This document shows, piece by piece, positions 1 through 6,195 of a stretch of 17,428 nucleotides of DNA. How positions within the stretch are numbered: the first letter of the stretch is position 1; every line of letters begins with the position of its first letter. Under the pieces are notes generated by a model. The model was given only the letters and a program-made list of their open reading frames with translations. It was not told where the DNA came from and ran no database searches. The DNA is from Desulfamplus sp. (GTDB taxonomy: Bacteria; Desulfobacterota; Desulfobacteria; Desulfobacterales; Desulfobacteraceae). The position numbers and the translations under genes were made by a program. The stretch covers positions 1 through 17,428 of the forward strand of contig JADFYT010000017.1 of the NCBI GenBank assembly GCA_015232935.1. Direction: 5' to 3'.

Positions 1-90
1 TCAATGTAAATGAATAATGTTTATTAAAATTTTTTTATTAAAAATATCTCCAGGCTACGCTAATAGGGCACGGTATATTATTTGCATTTT

Positions 91-200
91 AGATATCAGA
101 TAGCATAGATGGCAGATTGTCCTGCCACAACCAAAAAATGAAAATCTCATGATTACAGCTATTTCAAAAGGCTTTCACATATAATGCTGTTTGAGATACC
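91..200. repeat. Dispersed non-coding repeat, family 1, copy C
   Basis: An intergenic stretch upstream of the methyltransferase gene resembles 4191-4360 and, more loosely, 3172-3265. The best match is about 129-181 against 4228-4280: a run of A, then AAAATCT, then RATTACARCT and finally TTTCACATA, followed in both copies by AATGCTG and TTTGAGA or CCTGAGA. The segment also holds a perfect hairpin, TGGCAG/CTGCCA. The copies are diverged and lie between genes, so this is probably an old mobile or REP-like element and not part of a gene. Found by eye, not by alignment. Confidence 0.5.
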
Positions 201-246
201 GCAAACAATGCGATCGCCATTGTATTAAACTAAATCTTGGATTCCC

Positions 247-252
247 GGAGGT
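247..252 (+). promoter_or_regulatory. Ribosome binding site of the methyltransferase gene
   Basis: GGAGGT lies five bases before the ATG at 258. This fixes the start of the gene. Confidence 0.8.
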
Positions 253-257
253 AACAA

Positions 258-1667
258 ATGGGTTATTTTGAGTATTTTACAAAAGAGCAGACAGAGCAGG
301 TCCACGAGGCTACCATGCAGGTGTTAGAAGATGCCGGACTTGACATAAAATATGAACCGGCAAGACAGGTGCTTGCAAAAGGAGGATGCAGGGTTGATGG
401 CGTGAGAGTCCATTTCCCGCGTAAAGTTGTTGAGGCACAGATTAAAAACGCCCCTTCTCAGTTTACCCTGTATGCCAGAAACAGTGAAAAAGATGTATTG
501 ATTGGTGGGGAGAATATTGCATTTATGCCCTGCTATGGAGCACCTTTTGTAAATAATCTCGATGAAGGAAGGCGGCCGTCTACCCTTCAGGATTATCAGA
601 ATTTCGCAAAGCTTGCCTACTCGATTCCCTATATTGATATAACTGGCGGAATGATGGCAGAGCCTAATGACGTTCCCATTGAAAAGAGAAACGCCCAGAT
701 GATGTACTCCTCCATGAGGTTCTCTGATAAACCGTTCATGGGCTCAGGAACAGGACCTGAAGGCGCGAAAGAGACTATAAAAATGGCATCCATGGTGTTT
801 GGAAGTGAAGAGGCGATGGCAAAAAAGCCCCCTTTTATAAGTATATTATGCTCTTTGACTCCATTGGCCTATGATGACAAGATGTGCGGCGGAATTATGG
901 AGTACGCAAGGGCGGGTATGCCCCAATTGATATCGTCGTTATCTATTGCTGGTGCAACATCTCCTGTCACAATGGAAGGAACTCTGGTTGTTCAGAATGC
1001 AGAAGTTTTAGCCGGTATAACTCTTGCCCAGATGGTGCGTCCTGGAACACCGGTTGTGTTTGCCGGGTCATCTTCAAGTGCAGCCATGCGTTATGGAACA
1101 TTGAGCATAGGTGCTCCGGAAATGGCGGTAAATACAGCGGCTACTGCCCAGATGGCAAGATTTTACGGGCTTCCTTCGCGTGGAGGCGGAGCTCTTTCCG
1201 ATGCAAAGACAGTGGATGCTCAGGCTGGTTTTGAAGCCATGCAGAGCCAGTTGATGGCAACATTGAGCGGAATCAATTTTGTGCTCCATTCTGCTGGCAT
1301 CCTTGAAGGGTATATCGTTGCCTCTTATGAAAAATTTATCATTGACAGTGAAATATGCGGTATGTGCAAGCGCATCAAGCAAGGAGAGAGCGTAACTTCA
1401 GAAAAACTTGCCGTTGATGTCATAAAACAGGTAGGTCCGGGAGGCGAGTATTTGACCAATATGCACACCTTTAAACATTTCAAAAAAGAGCTTTACAGCC
1501 CTATTCTTGAGGAGAAGGATAATTTTGCAAGCTGGAACAGCAAGGGAGCTGTCTCAATTGAGAAAAAAGCCAATGCAAAATGGAAAGAGCTTTTAGAAAA
1601 ATATAAGGAGCCTTCACTTCCTCCAGAGTCAGAAAAAGCTCTTAAGTCCTATGTAGAATCGCCTTAA
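258..1667 (+). CDS. Trimethylamine methyltransferase (MttB) superfamily protein, non-pyrrolysine
   Basis: This 469-residue protein has the sequence character of the MttB superfamily throughout. These are TIM-barrel methyltransferases that move a methyl group from a quaternary or tertiary amine to a cobalamin-binding protein. Typical segments are the N-terminal helical region (residues 8-30), GRRPSTLQDYQNFAKL (105-119), SDAKTVDAQAGFE (314-326) and HSAGILEG (344-351). Archaeal MttB carries a pyrrolysine encoded by an in-frame amber codon. This gene has no amber codon and ends in TAA at its normal length, so it belongs to the non-pyrrolysine branch, whose known members include glycine betaine methyltransferases (MtgB). 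The substrate cannot be told from sequence. No corrinoid protein or activase gene is adjacent, so it stands alone here. The start is fixed by a strong Shine-Dalgarno sequence. Confidence 0.88.
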   Translation: MGYFEYFTKEQTEQVHEATMQVLEDAGLDIKYEPARQVLAKGGCRVDGVRVHFPRKVVEAQIKNAPSQFTLYARNSEKDVLIGGENIAFMPCYGAPFVNNLDEGRRPSTLQDYQNFAKLAYSIPYIDITGGMMAEPNDVPIEKRNAQMMYSSMRFSDKPFMGSGTGPEGAKETIKMASMVFGSEEAMAKKPPFISILCSLTPLAYDDKMCGGIMEYARAGMPQLISSLSIAGATSPVTMEGTLVVQNAEVLAGITLAQMVRPGTPVVFAGSSSSAAMRYGTLSIGAPEMAVNTAATAQMARFYGLPSRGGGALSDAKTVDAQAGFEAMQSQLMATLSGINFVLHSAGILEGYIVASYEKFIIDSEICGMCKRIKQGESVTSEKLAVDVIKQVGPGGEYLTNMHTFKHFKKELYSPILEEKDNFASWNSKGAVSIEKKANAKWKELLEKYKEPSLPPESEKALKSYVESP

Positions 1668-1683
1668 CCTGTACTGTTTGAGG

Positions 1684-1723
1684 CTTTTTGCGAGACCATC
1701 AATTATGATGGTCTCGCAAAAAG
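1684..1723. repeat. Perfect 18-bp palindrome (REP-like), with a partial second copy nearby
   Basis: Two 18-base arms, 1684-1701 (CTTTTTGCGAGACCATCA) and 1706-1723, are exact reverse complements around a 4-base loop. The first 13 bases recur at 1791-1803 (CTTTTTGCGAGAC), where the second arm is missing. Neither side of the full palindrome is followed by a U-run in the transcript, so it does not look like a standard intrinsic terminator. A REP-like or transposon-end repeat fits better. It sits just downstream of the methyltransferase gene. Confidence 0.75.
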
Positions 1724-1850
1724 TTCGAAATCAGCGTTTTCTGGTGTAATGAACCCTTGATTTTATTGGACGCAGATTTTGGCAAACTGGCTTTTTGCGA
1801 GACATACAAGCGAGACATGCAATTATCGTTTTTTCATAAAAAACAGTATG

Positions 1851-1894
1851 GAAAAATTTGAGTTCAACAAGACCAGGATGTTATTGAACTCAAA
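1851..1894 (-). terminator. Probable intrinsic terminator of degV
   Basis: Arms 1857-1867 (TTTGAGTTCAA) and 1884-1894 are exact reverse complements with a 16-base loop. Read on the minus strand, the stem is followed by ATTTTTCC, giving a U-tract. It lies 60 bases past the degV stop. The stem is AT-rich, so its strength is uncertain. Confidence 0.55.
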
Positions 1895-1953
1895 GCAGCT
1901 ACTAAGGATTTCCTGCTGGGATATAACTTGTAAGCTACTTTGTCTTTGAGGAA

Positions 1954-2802
1954 TTAATGTTTGTAGAAGGTCACTCCCATTGTTTCCGGGCCAGTGTTAA
2001 TTCCAATGGATGGACCAAAATATGTAATATATATTTTTTTGCATTTAAATGTAGAGTTAAATATTGAAACAAGACTTGGCACATAAGTTTGATCTTTGGC
2101 ATGGGATATGGACATTGTGACAGACGCTGTTCCGATATCCTGCGTTAGAGTATCCATAAGTGAAAGCAATAGATTTTTTTGTTTTCCAAACAATTTTGTT
2201 TTGACAGCCAACTTCCCATCCTCGATTCCCAGAACCGGTTTTATACCCATGGCAGACGCAAAGAATGCTTTGGCTCCGCTGATCCTACTGCTTTTTTTCA
2301 GGTATTTTAAAGTTGGAATAGCCATGTATGTTGAAACTCTGTCTGCGATATACTGAGCATGGTTCAGGATTTCGTCAAAGCTTTCACCGTTTTTCATACG
2401 CGTAGCAGCTTCAATAACAATAAGACCTAAACCCATGCCACATTGTCTGGTATCAAAAACCTCTATGCGGCAATTGTGTTTGTGTTTGAAATCATTATGG
2501 ACATTGAGTACGTTTTCATATGTTTTGCTCAAGTAGCTGGAACAAAGAATAAATATGATTTCATCGCACGTCTGGGTAAGCTGGAGGTATTGCAAGGCAA
2601 ACTCCTCGTATGAAACAGCCGAGGTTGACATTGTATTATAGCTTTCAAAACTATCATAAAAATCTTCTATTTTAATATCTACTCGATCCTTCATGATTCT
2701 TCCATCCAGAACTACATTGACAGGAATTACCATGATGCCAAGATCATCTATAATATTCTGCGGTAAATCACATGTGCTGTCAGTTACAATTAGCCTTTTC
2801 AT
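1954..2802 (-). CDS. DegV family fatty-acid-binding protein
   Basis: A 282-residue DegV family protein. Members bind a fatty acid between two alpha/beta domains; in Firmicutes, FakB proteins present it to the fatty acid kinase FakA. Visible family features are the N-terminal TDSTCDLP (residues 7-14), the T60-S61 pair expected to contact the fatty acid carboxylate, DTRQCGMGLGL (117-127), LKYLKKSSRISG (165-176) and the C-terminal GPSIGINTGPETMGVTFY (263-280). The length is typical. The ATG is preceded by AAGGAG at 2808-2813 on the coding strand. No fakA-like partner is present in this window. It stands alone and converges on the methyltransferase gene, with a probable terminator at 1851-1894. 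Confidence 0.9.
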   Translation of the reverse strand: MKRLIVTDSTCDLPQNIIDDLGIMVIPVNVVLDGRIMKDRVDIKIEDFYDSFESYNTMSTSAVSYEEFALQYLQLTQTCDEIIFILCSSYLSKTYENVLNVHNDFKHKHNCRIEVFDTRQCGMGLGLIVIEAATRMKNGESFDEILNHAQYIADRVSTYMAIPTLKYLKKSSRISGAKAFFASAMGIKPVLGIEDGKLAVKTKLFGKQKNLLLSLMDTLTQDIGTASVTMSISHAKDQTYVPSLVSIFNSTFKCKKIYITYFGPSIGINTGPETMGVTFYKH

Positions 2803-2893
2803 ATAAACTCCTTGTTTTATACAGTTGCATAATTACGAATAGCCAAGGTTTAATGGAATATTTATAATATATCAAGAAGAATTAAACCGTGAT

Positions 2894-2951
2894 TGCCGTT
2901 TTGCTATGGCTTCTGCCTATAATTATGAAAATCAGAATGCATTTTCACTCT
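2894..2951 (-). repeat. Two-hairpin intergenic element, copy 1 (diverged)
   Basis: Read on the minus strand, TGAAAA/TTTTCA (2926-2931 with 2942-2947) closes a 10-base loop TGCATTCTGA. This nearly matches the same loop in the copies near 7761 and 16421. It is followed by TAAT and a second, shorter hairpin around GGCAGAAGCC. The second hairpin matches the other copies in layout but not closely in sequence. Confidence 0.5.
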
Positions 2952-3171
2952 AAGGACAGAGATTCGTGATTCACTATTTGATATGTTGTTGGCACGCTTT
3001 TGGGGAAAATATTGACAGTGTTAAAAATATACTTCTTGTAAAACAGGATTTTGACCATTAACAACTGGATGGGAAGTGAGTTCTGCAGGGATGTCTAACA
3101 TATAGAAAAATCATTATGTTCTATTTTTGAAGCAGATTGGGTATAATAATCAGAAAGATGCCAAAGTATAT

Positions 3172-3265
3172 ATAGTTTTCCAGATAATGAAATTTGGTGG
3201 AGATGTTGCCTGAGAGCACTGGCAAAGGTTTTGTCTTGCCAAAAGACTTTTCGGGAACTCTATAT
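3172..3265. repeat. Dispersed non-coding repeat, family 1, copy B (internally deleted)
   Basis: It starts with ATAGTTTTCCAGATAA, as does the copy at 4191. It then jumps to TGTTGCCTGAGA, ACTGGCAAAGG, TTTGTCT, ACTTTTC and CTATAT, all of which occur in the same order at 4290-4360. About 70 bases present in the middle of the 4191 copy are missing here. Confidence 0.55.
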
Positions 3266-3319
3266 CTAAAAAAATATTATTGTTATTATCAAAAAAAAAC
3301 CGCTTTCTATTTTTATTAA

Positions 3320-3348
3320 TTGACACTTACGGATGAATCTATTAAATC
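3320..3348 (+). promoter_or_regulatory. Possible sigma-70-type promoter for the PilZ gene
   Basis: TTGACA at 3320-3325 is followed after 17 bases by TAAATC at 3343-3348, about 70 bases before the pilZ ATG. The -35 box is perfect; the -10 box matches at only three positions. AT-rich DNA produces such matches by chance. Confidence 0.3.
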
Positions 3349-3416
3349 CTTATCATTGATTAGACAAAATAATTTTAAATTTTGATAAGTTTTTTACCGG
3401 AGCAGATAACAATAAA

Positions 3417-4058
3417 ATGCCAATTGAAAATCTATTAACTAAAATAATTGTCAATACAAATAAGCTACCTTATGAAAAACAAAAACAATTATTGCAAATA
3501 ACACAAGATTGGTTAACACAGGCGGCTTCCGGCAATCAGGATGCACTTTCAAGCAAGGATGCATCTTCAATGAATACTGTTACAGTTCCTCCTGTAGACT
3601 CTCCAACGCAACAGCCTGCTTCAAAAACCGGCAACCTGGTAACAGATTTTGAGCCTGTTATCTCTGAATCTGATTCTGTTGAGCCTCAACCGTTTTTTTC
3701 CACAGAGCCATTACCAGTAGTATCCAACAAAGAGGATCTTGTCGTAAATATAATTGAAGAAAGGGCATACGAAAGAAAAAATTTGTCCATCCCGATAGAA
3801 TTTGTCAGCTCAGGGCAACTTCATAAAGAGATTACAAAAGACCTTAGTGCTGGAGGTCTCTTTATCAAGACGAAAAAACATAATAAATTCAAAAAGAATC
3901 AAAAAATCTCAATGGTATTTGTAATTTCTGAGGACAGGAAACCATTTAAGCTTACAGGAAAGGTTATAAGAGTAGAATCAGAAGGTATTGCTGTTCAATT
4001 TCACAATGTTTCTCCTTTTGAGTGCGTGGCAATTGAAGAGGAATTGAGCAATACTTGA
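3417..4058 (+). CDS. PilZ domain protein (predicted c-di-GMP receptor)
   Basis: A 213-residue protein with a C-terminal PilZ domain (about residues 112-211). The two c-di-GMP-binding signatures are intact: RxxxR (R116-A-Y-E-R120) and DxSxxG (D142-L-S-A-G-G147), so binding is expected. The first 110 residues have a short helical start followed by a Ser/Pro/Thr-rich linker and no domain I recognise. There is no signal peptide, so the protein should be cytoplasmic. The target process (motility, exopolysaccharide, other) cannot be told from the neighbours. A CCGGAG at 3397-3402 lies rather far (14 bases) from the ATG, so the start is likely but not certain. Confidence 0.85.
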   Translation: MPIENLLTKIIVNTNKLPYEKQKQLLQITQDWLTQAASGNQDALSSKDASSMNTVTVPPVDSPTQQPASKTGNLVTDFEPVISESDSVEPQPFFSTEPLPVVSNKEDLVVNIIEERAYERKNLSIPIEFVSSGQLHKEITKDLSAGGLFIKTKKHNKFKKNQKISMVFVISEDRKPFKLTGKVIRVESEGIAVQFHNVSPFECVAIEEELSNT

Positions 4059-4467
4059 AAGTGTTGCCTACGGATCCTCATGTTTTTCTGTTGACTTTTT
4101 TTTCATAAATCCTGCTATTTTTACTCTGACATACAAGCAGACTCTCAATTCGCAAGTTCTCATTCTTCGTACTGTATTATTATTTTTTCTATAGTTTTCC
4201 AGATAACGATCATGCCATGATGGGCACGACGAAAAATCAAAATCTTGTAATTACAACTGTCTCAGGAGATTTTCACATAAATTAACCTGGCGAAAATGCT
4301 GCCTGAGACCACTCTGGCAAAGGGTTTGTCTCACAAAAAACTTTTCTGGAAATCTATATTTCCTGTTGAGTGATATATGTCGTAGTAATTCAGAGACGTT
4401 ATGGGTGATTGGTGTTGATGGGTTATCGATGCTTGGTTGTTCGTCCATAGCGTTTTTTTTTAGAATA
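4059..4467. other. 409-bp non-coding region between pilZ and yhbY (convergent)
   Basis: It contains dispersed repeat family 1, copy A, and T-rich tracts just after pilZ (about 4081-4106). No clear hairpin terminator was found. The short ORFs here overlap the repeat and have no family resemblance. Confidence 0.5.
4191..4360. repeat. Dispersed non-coding repeat, family 1, copy A (longest)
   Basis: The fullest of three related intergenic segments. Its left part matches copy C (about 91-200) and its two ends match copy B (3172-3265), so it links them into one family. It contains a short dyad near 4209-4221 (ATCATG/ATGAT). No transposase is associated. Confidence 0.55.
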
Positions 4468-4776
4468 TCATTCAGGCATAACTATTCTTTGTTTTTCCGC
4501 ATCTCTGTTCTTTCTGTAATAAATAGCTATATGCCCAATCAATCCTGTCAGATATGATTTTGTCTGATCCGCTATTTCCATGGCAAGTGCTGCCTTTGTC
4601 TTTTTCTCTTTGAAATCTACAAATTTAACTTTTACCAGTTCATTTGCATCCAGGCCATCATTGACTTCGTTGATAAGGGAAGTTGTGATTCCCTTTTGCC
4701 CTACAAAAGCAGCAGGCTTAAGATCATGGGCAAGTGTCCTTAAATATTTTTTTTGTGACCCTTTTAATGGTTTCAA
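4468..4776 (-). CDS. YhbY family RNA-binding protein (CRS1-YhbY domain)
   Basis: A 102-residue single-domain protein of the CRS1/YhbY family. Bacterial members bind pre-50S ribosomal subunits. The sequence follows the family pattern: LKGSQKKYLRTLAHDLKP near the start, the loop GQKG (residues 27-30) characteristic of the RNA-binding GxxG motif, the ELVKVKF strand in the middle, and a final IGHIAIYYRKN strand. The start codon is TTG (4774-4776, coding strand), supported by an upstream AGAGAGGAAAG and by the conserved N-terminus; no ATG is close enough. It is a single gene that diverges from hysB. Confidence 0.88.
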   Translation of the reverse strand: MKPLKGSQKKYLRTLAHDLKPAAFVGQKGITTSLINEVNDGLDANELVKVKFVDFKEKKTKAALAMEIADQTKSYLTGLIGHIAIYYRKNRDAEKQRIVMPE

Positions 4777-4952
4777 CTTTTCTTTCCTCTCTGTTTGTGT
4801 AAAAAAAATATCTTCTGTTTTTAATAGTTTGATATTTAGAGAATGAATGGCAGAGCAATAAGTTATTCAATCAAGTAATATGTTGACACCTAACATTTTC
4901 ATATTCTATACTCCCCAAAATCAAACTTCGGCTGATATCAAACCAGAATCTT

Positions 4953-4970
4953 TGTTGAAATATATCAACA
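4953..4970. promoter_or_regulatory. FNR/CRP-family-like operator upstream of hysB
   Basis: TGTTGA and TCAACA are perfect 6-base arms around a 6-base centre. The inner part, TTGAA-N4-ATCAA, differs from the FNR consensus TTGAT-N4-ATCAA at one position. A TATAAA at 4989-4994 would place a start near 5001, putting the dyad centre about 40 bases upstream, the usual class II activator position. Which regulator binds is not known. Confidence 0.35.
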
Positions 4971-4978
4971 GTGTTATG

Positions 4979-5000
4979 GATTAATCAATATAAATTAATC
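4979..5000. repeat. AT-rich inverted repeat overlapping the possible hysB promoter
   Basis: GATTAAT (4979-4985) and ATTAATC (4994-5000) are perfect inverted arms around 8 bases. They overlap the candidate -10 box TATAAA at 4989-4994. It could be an operator or chance in AT-rich DNA. Confidence 0.3.
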
Positions 5001-5203
5001 AAGATATTTTATATTGCGGTTGTTTTTTCGTCCGGAGAGTAACAACATCAAGAAAATGTTTTTTATTTATATGAAAGTCTCTTTAACGGTTTGTTTTTCT
5101 AAAGACTTTTATTTTTTGGATTGTGGCGGTCATCCGTCATGTATGTTTATTGAAAAAAGAAACCATGTTGCCTGAAACGCAAAACAGCATCAAGGAGGTG
5201 CCA

Positions 5204-6163
5204 TTGAAAGAGGAAATTATGTTGCATGAAAAGCAACAAAACAGTGCAACAACACTATCCAGGAGAACCTTTCTCAAAGGTCTGACCGGAACTGCCGCAG
5301 GAATAGGCCTGTCTCAAATTTTTAATCCAGCTCTGATCTCCGCAATGGCAAAGGGGTTGGAAACACATCCTGTGCTCTGGATACAAGGCCAGGGATGTAC
5401 AGGATGTTCAGTCTCTCTGCTAAACAGTGTTGAGCCCACCATTAAAAAAATATTGCTGGAGATCATAAGCCTTCAGTACCATCCCACAGTAATGGCCAGC
5501 GAAGGCGAAACTGCCCTTGAAAACATGTACAGAGTTGCCAAGGAATACAAAGGCAAATTTTCTTTGGCTGTAGAAGGTTCTATCCCAATGGCAGCTGATG
5601 GAAAATACTGCATCTCTGGAGAGATGAACCACAAAGAGATCACAATGCTTGAAATGACAAAAGAGCTTGGAGAAATGGCCGGAAGTGTTCTTGCAATTGG
5701 AACCTGTGCTTCTTATGGAGGAATTCCCGCCGCCAAGGGAAACATTACGGAAGCCATTGGAGTTCAGGCTTTCTTCAAGAAATTCGGGATTAAAACTCCT
5801 GTCGTCAACATTCCGGGATGTCCTCCTCACCCAGACTGGATTGTAGGGTCGATTGCCCATCTGTTGGCCAAAGGGATACCCGAAGTTGATGAAAATGGCA
5901 GACCAATGCTCTTTTTTGGCGAAAACATCCATGAAAACTGTCCATATCTCGACTATTTTGACCAGGATATCTTCAGTGAAACATTTACCCAGAAGAAGGG
6001 TTGCCGGATGGACATCGGGTGCAAAGGCCCAGATGTCTATGCAGACTGTTTCAGACGACGCTGGAATAATGGCATGAACTGGTGTGTGGAAAATGCCGTA
6101 TGTATCGGGTGTGTAGAACCAGGATTCCCTGATGCTTCTTCTCCATTCTATGAAAAAGCATAA
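5204..6163 (+). CDS. hysB: Periplasmic [NiFeSe] hydrogenase small subunit
   Basis: Electron-transfer subunit of the periplasmic uptake hydrogenase, paired with hysA 32 bases downstream. From the TTG at 5204 it has 319 residues. SRRTFLKG (19-26) is a twin-arginine Tat signal followed by a hydrophobic stretch, so the folded complex is exported. Proximal [4Fe-4S] ligands are C65 and C68 (GCTGCS), C168 and C206. Distal cluster ligands are H243, C246, C267 and C273. Medial cluster cysteines are C282, C294, C300 and C303. C294 stands in NWC, where standard [NiFe] enzymes have NWP; this predicts three [4Fe-4S] clusters, as in known [NiFeSe] enzymes. I chose TTG 5204 because AAGGAGG ends five bases before it. 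ATG 5219, preceded by AGAGGA, is almost as good. GTG 5123 lacks a ribosome binding site. Confidence 0.93.
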   Translation: MKEEIMLHEKQQNSATTLSRRTFLKGLTGTAAGIGLSQIFNPALISAMAKGLETHPVLWIQGQGCTGCSVSLLNSVEPTIKKILLEIISLQYHPTVMASEGETALENMYRVAKEYKGKFSLAVEGSIPMAADGKYCISGEMNHKEITMLEMTKELGEMAGSVLAIGTCASYGGIPAAKGNITEAIGVQAFFKKFGIKTPVVNIPGCPPHPDWIVGSIAHLLAKGIPEVDENGRPMLFFGENIHENCPYLDYFDQDIFSETFTQKKGCRMDIGCKGPDVYADCFRRRWNNGMNWCVENAVCIGCVEPGFPDASSPFYEKA

Positions 6164-6183
6164 TGTCAAGAGAGATTTAAACC

Positions 6184-6190
6184 AAGGAGG
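6184..6190 (+). promoter_or_regulatory. Strong ribosome binding site of hysA
   Basis: AAGGAGG ends five bases before the ATG at 6196. It fixes the start, so the protein begins MSGC, with no signal peptide. Confidence 0.85.
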
Positions 6191-6195
6191 TTTTT

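Larger units (their letters stand above)
2803..3416. other. 614-bp non-coding region between degV and pilZ
   Basis: The region separates two divergent genes and shows no convincing ORF. It holds one copy of the two-hairpin element (2894-2951), a shortened copy of dispersed repeat family 1 (3172-3265), an A-rich run near 3270-3300 and a possible promoter for pilZ (3320-3348). Nothing else in it could be identified. Confidence 0.6.
4777..5203. other. Divergent regulatory region between yhbY and hysB
   Basis: This region of about 430 bases should carry promoters for both genes. The visible elements are an FNR/CRP-like dyad at 4953-4970 and an AT-rich inverted repeat at 4979-5000 that contains a -10-like TATAAA. 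A GTG at 5123 and an ATG at 5165 are in frame with hysB, but neither has a good ribosome binding site. A 39-codon ORF at 5056-5175 has no support. Confidence 0.5.

Noticed and set aside
1684..1723. Intrinsic terminator for the methyltransferase gene
   Set aside because: The stem is strong but no U-run follows on either strand. A REP-like repeat is the better description, although a role in transcript stability cannot be excluded.
2996..3011. Sigma-54 type promoter (TGGCAC...)
   Set aside because: The -24 half matches, but the -12 half reads TGGG instead of TTGC, and the next gene is 400 bases away.
3172..3265. c-di-GMP (GEMM) riboswitch upstream of the PilZ gene
   Set aside because: The region lacks the conserved GEMM core and is better explained as a dispersed repeat shared with 4191-4360.
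4251..4557. Short ORFs on both strands downstream of yhbY
   Set aside because: They overlap the dispersed repeat or the yhbY gene and have no ribosome binding site or recognisable domain.
5056..5175. 39-codon ORF in the hysB leader
   Set aside because: It has no good ribosome binding site and no recognisable sequence, and it overlaps the possible upstream starts of hysB. A leader peptide cannot be supported.
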